A stretch of 32,699 bases of DNA, from NCBI GenBank assembly GCA_029863585.1, contig JAOTVC010000017.1:1-32699 (forward strand), in the 5' to 3' direction. Below the pieces are notes generated by a model. That model saw only the letters and a program-made list of their open reading frames with translations, did no database searches and was not told where the DNA came from. The stretch comes from Alphaproteobacteria bacterium (lineage in GTDB: Bacteria; Pseudomonadota; Alphaproteobacteria; SMXQ01). This document shows positions 1 to 8,387 of the stretch, one piece after another (the stretch's first letter is position 1; each line of letters begins with the position of its first letter). The position numbers and the translations under genes are program-made.

Positions 1-647
1 AGCCAGGTGGCCAGCACCATGGAGGCGATCATCGCGGCCATCAGCGGCGCATAAACGCCGATCGCGACGCCCGCCAGCATGAAGGCACCCATCTTCGCCG
101 TGTGCGCGATGGCCATCACGGCCCCGAACGTGGCGACGTAGTTGCGCCGGTCGGGGCTGGCGCTGTTCAGGAACGGAGCCACCAGGGTGCCGGTGGCGCT
201 GACGAAAACGCCGATGAAGGTCGAGAGGAAACCGACCATGGCGAAGCGCCCCCGCTCGGGGCCGAAGCTGCCCACCTGGGGCACCCAGAGGGCGAACAGG
301 ATGAAGGAGGCGATGATCCCTTGCAGTAGGCGGGGCGGCAGCGCGACGAAGATCTGGGCGCCGGCGATGCCGCCGATGATGGAGCCGACGACGAAAGGGA
401 TCAGGATGGGCCGGAGCACGAATTCGTGCATCATCATGACGCGCCCGATATTGCCGCCGAGCTGCACCGCCGTGTGCAGCGGCACCAGGACCACCGGCGG
501 AAACACCGTGGCGAGGATCGCCAGCAGCAAGAGACCGCCCGCCGCGCCCGTGACCATGCCGAGGAACGTGGTCAGGAAGGATGCGAAGGTGAGCCCGGCG
601 AACAGCCAGACATCGACCCCGGGCATGCCTAGAAAATCGGTTTCCAT
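1..647 (-). CDS. TauE/SafE-family sulfite/anion exporter (partial, runs off window)
   Basis: This is the first 215 residues of a polytopic membrane protein on the minus strand; the 3' end lies beyond base 1. I translated it from ATG at 647, which has an AGAAGG ribosome-binding site nine bases upstream. The sequence is almost entirely hydrophobic helices rich in Gly and Ala, with the repeated pattern of TauE/SafE proteins (an early GMVTGAAGGLLLLA segment, and later a segment beginning FVSATGTLVAPFL). The family exports sulfite, sulfoacetate or related organosulfur anions across the inner membrane. The gene is downstream of, and co-directional with, a TauD-type dioxygenase. Because TauD enzymes release sulfite from sulfonates, sulfite export is a reasonable job, but the substrate is inferred only from context. 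Confidence 0.85.
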   Translation of the reverse strand, partial: METDFLGMPGVDVWLFAGLTFASFLTTFLGMVTGAAGGLLLLAILATVFPPVVLVPLHTAVQLGGNIGRVMMMHEFVLRPILIPFVVGSIIGGIAGAQIFVALPPRLLQGIIASFILFALWVPQVGSFGPERGRFAMVGFLSTFIGVFVSATGTLVAPFLNSASPDRRNYVATFGAVMAIAHTAKMGAFMLAGVAIGVYAPLMAAMIASMVLATW

Positions 648-720
648 CGAATTGGGCCTTCTTGCGGCGCGGGGTGGGGGAACGCGGGACGGACGCGAGA
701 ATGCGCGTCGGCCGTCAAAC

Positions 721-738
721 TGCGCCGAAGGCGGCGCA
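721..738 (-). terminator. Hairpin between the TauD-like and TauE-like genes
   Basis: TGCGCC (721-726) and GGCGCA (733-738) form a perfect 6-bp stem around a 6-nt loop, about 40 bp past the stop codon of the dioxygenase in its reading direction. In that direction it is followed only by GTTT, so it is a weak terminator or an attenuator rather than a classical intrinsic terminator. Confidence 0.3.
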
Positions 739-779
739 AATGCAAGCGGGCGTTGGGCACGCGCCGCTCCCGGCGGGCC

Positions 780-1649
780 TCAGAAGGCCGCTTCGGCGAG
801 CGGCTTTCCCCTGACGATGGAACGGCGCAGCAGCCGGGTCTGGTCGGCCGGGAAATCGGTGCGGGCATGGGCCGTGCCCCAATTGTCCCAGATCACCAGA
901 TCGCCCTTGCGCCAGACGTGTTCGTAGATGAGGTCCGGGTTTTCAGTGTAGGCGAAGAGGCGCGTCAGCAGGCTCGCGCTCTCCGCCGCGTTCATGCCTT
1001 CGATCCGCGCCGTCTGCAAGGGGCTGACGTAGAGGACCGGGCGCCCGTTGTGAGGGTGGCGGATCACGGCGGGGTGGCGGGCATGGCGCACCTGGTCGAG
1101 GTCCGGGTTGGGATCGGCCCGCTCGGCATAGGTGACATGATCGAAATAATGCAGGCAGGTCCGGCCCCGAAGGACCGCCCTCGTGTCGGGATCGAGCGCA
1201 TCGAACGCCCGGTACATGTCGGCGAACAGGGTGTGCCCGCCGCTGTCGGGCACTTCCACGGCGTAGAGCAGGGTCGCCCGGTAGGGCGCGTCGATGAAGG
1301 CGCCGTCGTAGTGGAACCACAGCTCTCCATCGGGAAGCGATCCGATCGGCTTGCCGTTTTCGCGGATATTGGTGACCAGGCCGATGGCCCGCGCATGGGC
1401 GGTGGTCTCGGCGCGTTTTTCATCGGGGTGGGAGCGCAGCGTGCCGCCGCCGAACACCTCCGCCAGGCGCAGCTGGTCGTCCTCGTTCAGGTCCTGGCCG
1501 CGAAACACTAGCACCGTATGGGCATCGAGCGCGGCGTCGAGTTCCGCGGCGGCCTCGGCGGGGACCTCCCCGGCCAGATCGATCTGCCTCACCTCGGCGC
1601 CGAAACCGCCGGGAAATGGGGCAATGGTCAAGCCTGTATTCCGTGTCAT
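780..1649 (-). CDS. TauD/TfdA-family 2-oxoglutarate-dependent dioxygenase
   Basis: A 289-residue Fe(II)/2-oxoglutarate oxygenase of the TauD/TfdA family. These enzymes hydroxylate a substrate carbon next to a sulfonate, ether or carboxylate while converting 2-oxoglutarate to succinate and CO2. The iron-binding facial triad is visible: His113 and Asp115 in WFHYDG, and distal His261 in WDNWGTAHART. The 2-oxoglutarate-binding Arg lies about 14 residues further on (TRLLRRS). I chose the start at MTRNTG because the family normally begins a few residues before the conserved GAEV segment; the frame stays open 26 codons upstream but that stretch is atypical. Length fits the family (about 280-300). 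It precedes a TauE-like exporter on the same strand, which supports sulfonate breakdown. Substrate specificity (taurine, other sulfonate, aryloxyacetate) cannot be read from the sequence. Confidence 0.88.
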   Translation of the reverse strand: MTRNTGLTIAPFPGGFGAEVRQIDLAGEVPAEAAAELDAALDAHTVLVFRGQDLNEDDQLRLAEVFGGGTLRSHPDEKRAETTAHARAIGLVTNIRENGKPIGSLPDGELWFHYDGAFIDAPYRATLLYAVEVPDSGGHTLFADMYRAFDALDPDTRAVLRGRTCLHYFDHVTYAERADPNPDLDQVRHARHPAVIRHPHNGRPVLYVSPLQTARIEGMNAAESASLLTRLFAYTENPDLIYEHVWRKGDLVIWDNWGTAHARTDFPADQTRLLRRSIVRGKPLAEAAF

Positions 1650-1822
1650 GGCCGATCTCGTCCAGGCCACCCGGCAGGGTGGAAAATCATTGGAAAAATC
1701 TTCCCATGACGGACCCGCCCGGCGCAAGGGCCGGGGGTCTTTGGTTCCGGCGCCGATGGACGAGCCGCACGCGATGTTCTAGGCTTCCGCCAATCAAGGG
1801 CTCAAGAATGGAGGAACGCGCG

Positions 1823-2671
1823 ATGGTGAGCGAAAGTCACTTCAAGGGCGAATTTCATTGGCCCGAGGACCAGCGGGTCGCCGTGACCCTGACCTTCGAT
1901 TTCCAGGGCGGCGAGGACATCCGGCCGTTGCCCGACGGCAAGATCAATCACGAAACCTATACCCAGTGCGAATACGGCCCCCATACCGGCATTTGGCGCA
2001 TATTGCGCATCCTGGAGCAGGAGGAGGTCAAGGCCACCTTCATGGTCTGCGGCGCCATCGCCGAACGCTTCCCCGATGCGGTGGCGGCCATCGCCGCCGC
2101 GGGCCATGAGGTCGCCGGCCACGGTTACCATCACGAGGTGGCGCGGGACCTCAGCCGGGAAGAGGAGAACGAGGTGATCGCGAAGACCACCGCGATGAAC
2201 ACCTCGCGGGCCGGCACCCGGCCGATGGGCTGGCGGTCCTGCACCCAGAGCCCCAACAGTCTTGAGCTCCTGATGGACCACGGGTATCTGTGGAACTCCA
2301 ACACCTTCTCCCACGACCTGCCCTTCCTGTGGCAGGACGGTGGGCGCACCCTGGTGGAGCTGCCGCGCCAGCCCTTCGGCGATGGGCGCACCTATTGCGG
2401 CGGCGGCCGGGACACCGGAAACCCGGAAGACACGCTGACGATCTGGAAGAGCATGTTCGACACCTTCCACGACGAATCGGATTTCGCGCCGACCTACTGC
2501 CCTTACCAGTTCCACCCCTATATCTCGGGGCGGCCCGGCCGGGCGACGACCCTGAGAAGGATCATTCGTCACATGAAGGATGCCGGCGGGGTATGGTTCG
2601 CCACCGGGTCCGAGGTCGCCAATTGGTCCCTGGACGAGATCTTCAAGCTCGAGCGTGAATCCGCGGCCTAG
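1823..2671 (+). CDS. Polysaccharide deacetylase (NodB-fold, PuuE/imidase-like) hydrolase
   Basis: A 282-residue carbohydrate-esterase-4 fold protein. The first metal-site motif is VTLTFDFQGGED (Asp26), and the His pair is in GHEVAGHGYHHE (His100 and His104). The last third carries FHPYISGRPGR, typical of the soluble allantoinase/PuuE and cyclic-imide-hydrolase branch, not of secreted peptidoglycan deacetylases. There is no signal peptide, so it is probably cytoplasmic. The start is MVSESH at 1823, with GGAGGA seven bases before it; an upstream in-frame ATG at 1808 sits on that same ribosome-binding site and is less likely. Its TAG stop shares the palindromic bases CTAG with the stop of the convergent methyltransferase gene. 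Substrate is unknown: amide or imide hydrolysis is more likely than polysaccharide deacetylation. Confidence 0.85.
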   Translation: MVSESHFKGEFHWPEDQRVAVTLTFDFQGGEDIRPLPDGKINHETYTQCEYGPHTGIWRILRILEQEEVKATFMVCGAIAERFPDAVAAIAAAGHEVAGHGYHHEVARDLSREEENEVIAKTTAMNTSRAGTRPMGWRSCTQSPNSLELLMDHGYLWNSNTFSHDLPFLWQDGGRTLVELPRQPFGDGRTYCGGGRDTGNPEDTLTIWKSMFDTFHDESDFAPTYCPYQFHPYISGRPGRATTLRRIIRHMKDAGGVWFATGSEVANWSLDEIFKLERESAA

Positions 2672-3504
2672 GCCGTTTTCCAGCCGATCCCGAGGCGCGC
2701 GTAATTGGGAACGAGCAGGACGCCGTCCTCGATGAACGGCGCCCAGGCGTCCATCACGGCCGCCTTGAAGGCACCGAATTCGGCCTCGCTCATGGCCTCG
2801 ACCCGTTTGGCGAAGCTGCGCTTGAGGCCGGCGGTGACGTAGGTCTCAGGGTCCTCCACCGGGCGCCGGTAGCGCAGCTCGCGCTCTTCGGCGTTCTCGA
2901 ACCCGGCGGCATCGAGAATCCGGGTGAGCGTCCCCGGCGTGCTCATGGAATGACGGTCGGCGGGCGGGCCTTCCTGTTCGCCGAAGAATTGCGCGGCGGC
3001 GCGCCGCGGCACGTAGAAAGGCGGGTTCTCGTCATAGGCGCCCCACACCACGTAGGCCGCCCGCCCGCCCCGCTTGAGCGTCCGCCTGGCTTCCTCCGCC
3101 GCGGCGACCTTGTCGGCGGGAAACATCAGGCCGAAGCGGCAGGTGACGCAGTCGAAGCTCTCGTCCTCGAACGGCAGGTCGGTCATGTTGGCGGCGACGA
3201 AGCGCATGATGGAGAGCTCCAGGTTCCTGGCGCGCTCCCGCGCCGCTTCCAGCATGCGCGGCGTCAGGTCGGTGCAGGTGACCGTGCCCGCCCCGTTCAT
3301 GGCCCCTTCCTGCATAGAGAGGGCGATGGAGACGGCCGGGTTGCCGGTGCCCGATGCGATGTCGAGGACGGCTTCGCCCGGGCGGATGCGGGCTTGCGCG
3401 ATGATCATCTGATTGAAGCTGTCGTCCTCGGATCGCCCGGCGACCGAGGTCGCGGCCCAGACCTCGGACCGTTCGGCCCAATCGGTGCGGCTGCGCTCCG
3501 CCAT
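2668..3504 (-). CDS. Class I SAM-dependent methyltransferase (UbiE/Methyltransf_11 type)
   Basis: A 278-residue Rossmann-fold methyltransferase. SAM motif I is VLDIASGTGNPAVSIA (about residues 46-61), followed by the acidic CTDLTPRML segment, then FVAANMTDLPFEDESFDCVTCRFGLMF (split by motifs II/III), and LKRGGRAAYVVWG as the post-core strand. This layout matches ubiquinone/menaquinone-type C- or O-methyltransferases acting on small molecules. The start at 3504 is preceded by AGAAGGAG with good spacing. The gene heads the minus-strand group upstream of nothing obvious and converges on the deacetylase-fold gene, sharing 4 bp at the stops. The methyl acceptor cannot be predicted. Confidence 0.87.
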   Translation of the reverse strand: MAERSRTDWAERSEVWAATSVAGRSEDDSFNQMIIAQARIRPGEAVLDIASGTGNPAVSIALSMQEGAMNGAGTVTCTDLTPRMLEAARERARNLELSIMRFVAANMTDLPFEDESFDCVTCRFGLMFPADKVAAAEEARRTLKRGGRAAYVVWGAYDENPPFYVPRRAAAQFFGEQEGPPADRHSMSTPGTLTRILDAAGFENAEERELRYRRPVEDPETYVTAGLKRSFAKRVEAMSEAEFGAFKAAVMDAWAPFIEDGVLLVPNYARLGIGWKTA

Positions 3505-3601
3505 CTTGTTGTTCTCCTTCTGAAATCTCGGTCCGCCGGGCGGCATTATACACCGCCCGGGGCTTTGGTCCGTGCGGGCCTGAGCCGGCTTCGCCAGAGG
3601 C

Positions 3602-4402
3602 TTACTCGCGGATGTCGATCAGGACGCCGTCGGAATCCGCCATGTGGAAATGGCCCAAGGGGCAGGTCGCCTTGAAGCGGTCGAGCCGGGCCAGGCCCTC
3701 CTTGCCGATGCCGACACCGACCGGGCGGAGATGCGGGTTGGCGGAGGCCGCCTCCACGTCCGCCTTCAGGGCCTCGATGCTTTCCACCTTGAAACCGATA
3801 TGGTCCATGCCCGGCATGATGATGCTCATGCCCTTGGAATCGGCGACCGACCAGGGAATCAGTTCGATCGTCACCCGCCCGTCGGAGAGATACGAATTGG
3901 GATCGTCCGGGGCCTTGTTCAGGAGCGCCAGATCGAACACGTCGGCGTAGAACTTCGCCATGCCGCCGGCGTTCATGGTGCGGATGGCGATGTGGTCGAT
4001 GGTCCTGTCCTGGCTCCATTCTTCAGCGGCGTAGAGGTCGGTGCGGTTGGCCATGTCCTTCTGGGAAATGTCGAAAACGTTGCCGTCCGGATCATGGGTC
4101 GTGAGCCCGGCGAAGGGCCGGGTCGAGGGCCGCTCCAGCCAGGTGACGCTCGGATACCCCGAGCGGATGCGGTCGAGCGTCTCCGGGACGTCGTCGACCT
4201 CGATCCCGAAGTGATCGAGCCGCGCCTGGCGTCCCTCGCGCCGGGGGTTGATGTTGAGGCCGACATAGCCGTCGCCCACGGTGATGGCGCGGCCGGCGCG
4301 CTGGCGGCCCGACGACTTCATGCCGAACACCGCCTGATAGAACTGGCCCAGGATGGCGTAGTTCGAACTCACGATGGCGACGTGGTTGATCTTGGCGGGC
4401 AT
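3602..4402 (-). CDS. Two-domain VOC (glyoxalase/extradiol dioxygenase-like) protein
   Basis: A 266-residue protein with two vicinal-oxygen-chelate modules (about residues 4-115 and 135-265). Each starts with the usual metal-ligand His strand (INHVAIV, and IDHIAIRT), has a second His strand (LDHFGIEV, and MDHIGFKV), and ends with an acidic strand (PDGNVFDIS, and DGVLIDIRE). Families with this layout include type I extradiol ring-cleavage dioxygenases, glyoxalases and methylmalonyl-CoA epimerases. The start at 4402 has GGGAGGAG upstream. It follows the UbiD-family decarboxylase gene (223 bp away, same strand), so an aromatic ring-cleavage or isomerisation role is possible but not shown by residues alone. 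Confidence 0.82.
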   Translation of the reverse strand: MPAKINHVAIVSSNYAILGQFYQAVFGMKSSGRQRAGRAITVGDGYVGLNINPRREGRQARLDHFGIEVDDVPETLDRIRSGYPSVTWLERPSTRPFAGLTTHDPDGNVFDISQKDMANRTDLYAAEEWSQDRTIDHIAIRTMNAGGMAKFYADVFDLALLNKAPDDPNSYLSDGRVTIELIPWSVADSKGMSIIMPGMDHIGFKVESIEALKADVEAASANPHLRPVGVGIGKEGLARLDRFKATCPLGHFHMADSDGVLIDIRE

Positions 4403-4549
4403 CGCCGTCTCCTCCCAAGCCTTTTTTGTTGTCGTCGATTGCCGCGAATTATCCGCTTGGCAACGATCCCCTGTCAAACGGCGGCGGGGGAGGAGATGGG
4501 CCGTTCGGGCGATTTTCGAAACGCGGGACGATCCGCGAAATGTCTTTAT

Positions 4550-4581
4550 TTAAATGAAAGTGCAATTAAACGATCATTTAA
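4550..4581. promoter_or_regulatory. AT-rich inverted repeat between the UbiD and VOC genes
   Basis: TTAAATGA (4550-4557) and TCATTTAA (4574-4581) form a perfect 8-bp inverted repeat with a 16-bp spacer in an unusually AT-rich island, about 150 bp upstream of the VOC gene. The spacing suits a dimeric repressor or activator site, or it could be part of the VOC promoter. No regulator can be named. Confidence 0.35.
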
Positions 4582-4625
4582 CAATGGCTCTTGTTTCGAA
4601 TGTCGCAACCCGGGGCCGCAGCGCC

Positions 4626-6074
4626 TCAGATGTCCCACTTCTTGCGCATCTTGGCGCGGTAGGCGTCGGAGAACACGTTGACGGCGGGGAAGTCTGCGCG
4701 CCAGCGGTAGGGGCGGCAGGCGTCGATCAGCACCCGGTCCATGGTGTAGCCGTGGGGCGAGCGGTCGGCGGGGGCGATGGCCGGGTCGGCGGGCGAGGTC
4801 CAGACGTCGCGGATCAGGTCGAGCCCGTCGCGCGGGTTGCAGCGGGTGGCGACGGCCCAGATCACGTCCTCGGCCTTGGAGATGTCGATGTCGTCATCGA
4901 CCACGATGACGAACTTGCCGCCGTAGCAACCGGCCCGGGCCGAGGCCGCGGCCATGGCGGTCTGCTTGGCGTGCCCGGCATAGCGCTGCTTGATCGAGAC
5001 CACAGTGAAGGGGCCCGACTGCCCGCCGTAGACGAAGCCCCAGACCCCGGTGACGTCGGGGATGCCTGCGGCCTCCATCTGGTCCCACAACTGGGCCGCG
5101 CCGAGCGGCACGGAAACGTAATTGTTGGGCGGTTTCAGGGGCGGCACGCCGAGGATGATGGGATCGTCGCGGTGATAGACCGCCTCGACATGCATCAGCG
5201 GCACCTCGCCCACGGTGGTGTCGGCGAAATAGCCCGGCCATTCGCCGAACGGGCCTTCCTTGGGCAGATCGGTCTCATCGAGCGGCGGCACCACGCCCTC
5301 GATGACGATCTCCGCCGTCGCCGGGATGGGCAGGCCGTAAAGCGGGCTTTCCACCACCTCTACGGCTGAATCCTGCAGCCAGCCCGCGACCTCGTATTCC
5401 CGTTGATCGGGCGCGAGCGGCATCTGGGAGACCATGAAGATCGGCACCGCCTGGCCGAAGCCGATGGCGACGGGGCAGGGCTCGCCCTTGGCGTGGTACT
5501 TGTCCATGGCGATGCGGCCGTGCTTGCCCTTGTTCATCTTGACGCTGATCTTATCCTTGCCCTGGACCATGCAGCGGTAGGTGCCGATGTTGACGGCGCC
5601 GGATTCCGGGTCCCGGGTGATCACCGCGCTGCCGGTGCCGAGATACCGCCCGCCGTCATGTTCGTGCCACACCGGGGCGGGGAAGGATTCAAGGTCGAGG
5701 GCGTCGCCCTCGATGCGGTTTTCGAACACCGGGCCGTCGGCCACGGTCACCGGCGGGATGGGGCGAAGCGTCTTGATGCGCTTGCGCCAGGCGTCCAGCA
5801 GCGCCACGCCGGCAAGGCCCTTGTCCAGGCCCAGCACCCGGGCGGTCCGCGCATGGGTGCGCAACACATTGGAGAAGACGCGAAAGCCCTTCGGATAGCC
5901 GGCAATCTCGTCGAACAGCAGCGCCGGGCCTTCGTCCTCGCCCAGGATCTCGGTGATGGCGCCGATCTCGAGCTTCCAGTCGGCGCCGGCGATCTCGCGC
6001 AGGTCGCCGGACTCCCTCAGATCCTCGATAAAGGCGCGCAGGTCGTTGGCGCGGTTTGACTGCGGTGTGGTCAT
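4626..6074 (-). CDS. UbiD-family prenylated-FMN-dependent (de)carboxylase
   Basis: A 482-residue UbiD-family enzyme. The family uses prenylated FMN to decarboxylate (or carboxylate) aromatic, heteroaromatic or alpha,beta-unsaturated acids. The catalytic Glu pair is in EGPFGEWPG (Glu273 and Glu278, the E-x4-E spacing of Fdc1/UbiD), and the partner Arg is probably Arg167 in NIGTYR. PPLKPPNNY and the C-terminal DDDIDISKAEDVIWAVATR are also family hallmarks. Length matches UbiD, AroY and ShdC (about 480-500). A UbiX flavin prenyltransferase, needed to make the cofactor, is not in this window. Neighbours (VOC protein, and further on a gallate-dioxygenase type enzyme) suggest use on aromatic acids rather than ubiquinone synthesis, but this is inference. 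Confidence 0.9.
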   Translation of the reverse strand: MTTPQSNRANDLRAFIEDLRESGDLREIAGADWKLEIGAITEILGEDEGPALLFDEIAGYPKGFRVFSNVLRTHARTARVLGLDKGLAGVALLDAWRKRIKTLRPIPPVTVADGPVFENRIEGDALDLESFPAPVWHEHDGGRYLGTGSAVITRDPESGAVNIGTYRCMVQGKDKISVKMNKGKHGRIAMDKYHAKGEPCPVAIGFGQAVPIFMVSQMPLAPDQREYEVAGWLQDSAVEVVESPLYGLPIPATAEIVIEGVVPPLDETDLPKEGPFGEWPGYFADTTVGEVPLMHVEAVYHRDDPIILGVPPLKPPNNYVSVPLGAAQLWDQMEAAGIPDVTGVWGFVYGGQSGPFTVVSIKQRYAGHAKQTAMAAASARAGCYGGKFVIVVDDDIDISKAEDVIWAVATRCNPRDGLDLIRDVWTSPADPAIAPADRSPHGYTMDRVLIDACRPYRWRADFPAVNVFSDAYRAKMRKKWDI

Positions 6075-6200
6075 AGGTGAGCGAGCCCCTCGATAGCGTA
6101 TCGGGGGCCATTGTGGCAGCCGTCACTTCGCGAATCTAGGACTTGTGTCGCCCGTATCTCTTGTGTTGGACGCCGCTTCCTCTCGCGGGGCGTCCTTCAC

Positions 6201-6638
6201 CTAGGTGCTGTTGGCCTTTCGGGATAGCTTCAGCGCGCCAGGAGACAGCAGGAGTTCTGCTCCGCAGGTAGGGAGGTCCGCGCCGGATTCTTCGGCAATC
6301 GCATTGAGGACGGAGAACAGCAAGGATTGGATACGCCGGAGGGTGTCACCCTCATCGTGGACAAGGCGCTCTTCGATCCGTTCCACAAGCGAAATCGCGA
6401 GCATTACCTGCACGGCGGCATCGGTGAGATTCAGGGCTAGGGTGCGGCTGATGTTGTCCTCCAGCACGGCCAGATGTTCGAGGGCGTCCCGGGTTTCCGG
6501 GTCCAGGTCGGTGACCTGGGTAACTTCGAAGGTTTGCCTTAATTCCGTGGATAATGACTGTATCGCAGTGGTCGACGCACGGTCGGCCAATTCAGGCAAT
6601 TGGCTATCGCGTCTCAGGATCAGAGATAAAAGCCCCAT
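6201..6638 (-). CDS. Small unknown protein, helical
   Basis: A 145-residue protein that I do not recognise. It is predicted mostly helical and acidic in the middle (DLDPETRDALEHLAVLEDN), has no membrane segment or signal peptide, and has no cysteines except one near the C-terminus. AGGGGGT lies six bases before the ATG, and the codon use is plausible for this genome, so I think it is real. It stands alone on the minus strand between the UbiD gene and the AraC regulator, with a 438-bp gap upstream. No function is proposed. Confidence 0.55.
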   Translation of the reverse strand: MGLLSLILRRDSQLPELADRASTTAIQSLSTELRQTFEVTQVTDLDPETRDALEHLAVLEDNISRTLALNLTDAAVQVMLAISLVERIEERLVHDEGDTLRRIQSLLFSVLNAIAEESGADLPTCGAELLLSPGALKLSRKANST

Positions 6639-7077
6639 GCCACACCCCCTATGGTTAGCCGCAGTGCGGCGGTTGCCGTGGTGGCGTCAACGCATTGAAT
6701 TGTGGTTATTCTTATTGGCCGAATTGGCTCGGATAACGCGGAACGCGAGTCTGTCGGTCGGGGTGTTTTCGCAGTTGCTCTGCTTTTCGCACCGCTTGGG
6801 CCGGATGCCGGCGCCAACTCCGTCCGGACTCCCGTATGCCTATCACGGGCGGTTGCCGCCTATTGGTCGGGGACAACCTTGATTTCGAACGGAAGCCAAA
6901 CTTTATTCAAATAAATCATAGAACTATTTCGAAGGCCGGTCCTTCGCGGTTGCGCCAATCGCTTGCAGAATTATGCCAATTTATTAAGCACTGCGCCCAA
7001 ATATTGGAGATGGTTTTTCGATTTAGCGCCAAAAATTTCAGATCCGCGCCATCGTAATTTTCACTATCATTCGCGAT
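6639..7077. other. Intergenic gap between small unknown gene and AraC regulator
   Basis: I find no convincing gene here. The right half is clearly more AT-rich than the surroundings and contains a short palindrome, TTTATT-CA-AATAAA (6902-6915). It probably holds the promoter of the small unknown gene and the 3' untranslated region of the AraC-family gene. Confidence 0.5.
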
Positions 7078-8094
7078 TCATGCCGCGTGGTTCTCGCGGT
7101 ATTGGCGCGGCGTTTCCCCGGTCCAGCGTCGGAACGCCGTCTGGAAAGCCGACAATTCTGAGTAACCCGCCATATAGGCGACATCGATGAGTGTGTAGGC
7201 CGTCGCGGTCATTAAATTTATTGCCAGGTTTCGCCGCACTGTTTGCACCACTTCGCGATAGGTGCGTCCTTGAATAGCCAGCCGCCTTTGCAGAGTTCTG
7301 CTGCTCATGCCAAGTTCCCGGGCGGCGTCCCGCAAGGTTGGGGGCTTGCCGGCCAAACGTGTGGCGATGAAGGTCTGTAGACTTTGTGTCAGACTTGAAG
7401 GGCCTTCGGTGCTTGCCAGCGCGACTTCGGCTGAATTCAGCAAAATCTGCAGGAGCACTGGATCGGAAAGAGGATTGTTCAACTCCATATCCGATTTTTT
7501 GAGTGTCACCGCGTTTTTGTTGGAGGAAAAACAGATTGGGCAACGGAAGAAGCGCTCGTGCTCAGCCGTGTTTGGTGGGCGGGCATGACCAAAATGGATC
7601 GTGATAGGGCTCCACTGCGGTCCCATGATTTGGCGGCATGCGGATACCGCTTTAGCGGTGACAGCCTCCATGTATTGCCGGCTGTCCTGCGGCGGGTCGA
7701 GGAGATTGCGTATTTCGAATTCGATGCCCCCGTCGCCATGGCACGTCAGATCGAAGATGGTGCCCTCGCGGTGAATACGATGAAAGCGAAGGAGATTCCT
7801 CAACGCCTCGCCCAGGGTTCGGGAAGCAATGAATATATATCCCACCAAACCCAGGGTCCGCATATCGTGGGTTTCTCCCACATGAATCCCATAGAATGGG
7901 TCATGGGTGACGACGGCGGCAGCTTCCCAGAAACGCGCGTAAAGATAATGGGCGACGTGCCCGTTCGGATCGGCCAAAACCTCGGGCTTCAATCCTAGAG
8001 CATCCATGATTATTCGGGGATTTCCGCCTGCCAGCCGTACTTTAGCCAAGCCCCGGTTGATGACTTCAACCGGGACAGACAAACCAGTCCGCAT
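7078..8094 (-). CDS. AraC-family transcriptional regulator (Arabinose_bd N-domain)
   Basis: A 338-residue one-component regulator. The N-terminal two thirds resemble the Arabinose_bd domain of the OruR/ArgR-like/MmsR group (conserved FWEAAAVVTHDPFYGIHVGE and LGLVGYIFIASRTLGEALRN). The C-terminus is the double helix-turn-helix, with RDAARELGMSSRTLQRRL as the first and DVAYMAGYSELSAFQTAFRRW as the second recognition unit, ending in TPRQYR. I prefer ATG 8094 because GAGG lies seven bases upstream; ATG 8127 is also in frame but has no good ribosome-binding site. It is on the same strand as the bicupin-EutA pair, 293 bp downstream of it, and could control that operon; this is only positional. Confidence 0.88.
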   Translation of the reverse strand: MRTGLSVPVEVINRGLAKVRLAGGNPRIIMDALGLKPEVLADPNGHVAHYLYARFWEAAAVVTHDPFYGIHVGETHDMRTLGLVGYIFIASRTLGEALRNLLRFHRIHREGTIFDLTCHGDGGIEFEIRNLLDPPQDSRQYMEAVTAKAVSACRQIMGPQWSPITIHFGHARPPNTAEHERFFRCPICFSSNKNAVTLKKSDMELNNPLSDPVLLQILLNSAEVALASTEGPSSLTQSLQTFIATRLAGKPPTLRDAARELGMSSRTLQRRLAIQGRTYREVVQTVRRNLAINLMTATAYTLIDVAYMAGYSELSAFQTAFRRWTGETPRQYRENHAA

Positions 8095-8387
8095 CTCATG
8101 ACCTCGCGATCCCACGACGCGCGACATCTCGGCCCGACATGTTTTTGTTGTATTGGCTTTTGATTCCGCAACCCGAGCAGGCTACGTTGAATGCCAAATT
8201 TTTCAGTGCGGCCGAAAGTCGGCGCCGCCTCCCATTCAGCGACAGATTTTTAAGTAATTCTATTTATCAGTCCACAACTATTTAGGTAGCCCCATAATTA
8301 ATAGACACCTAAGCATGTAGGGCGTCATGGACATGGATCCGCCAGCGAGACAGGGCCCGCCCGGAAGGCTTGTCGCCCAAAAGGCGT

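Noticed and set aside
8282-8312. TTAGGT/ACCTAA repeat between the AraC and eutA genes, possibly an insertion-sequence end
   Set aside because: Only six bases pair, no transposase remnant and no target duplication can be seen.
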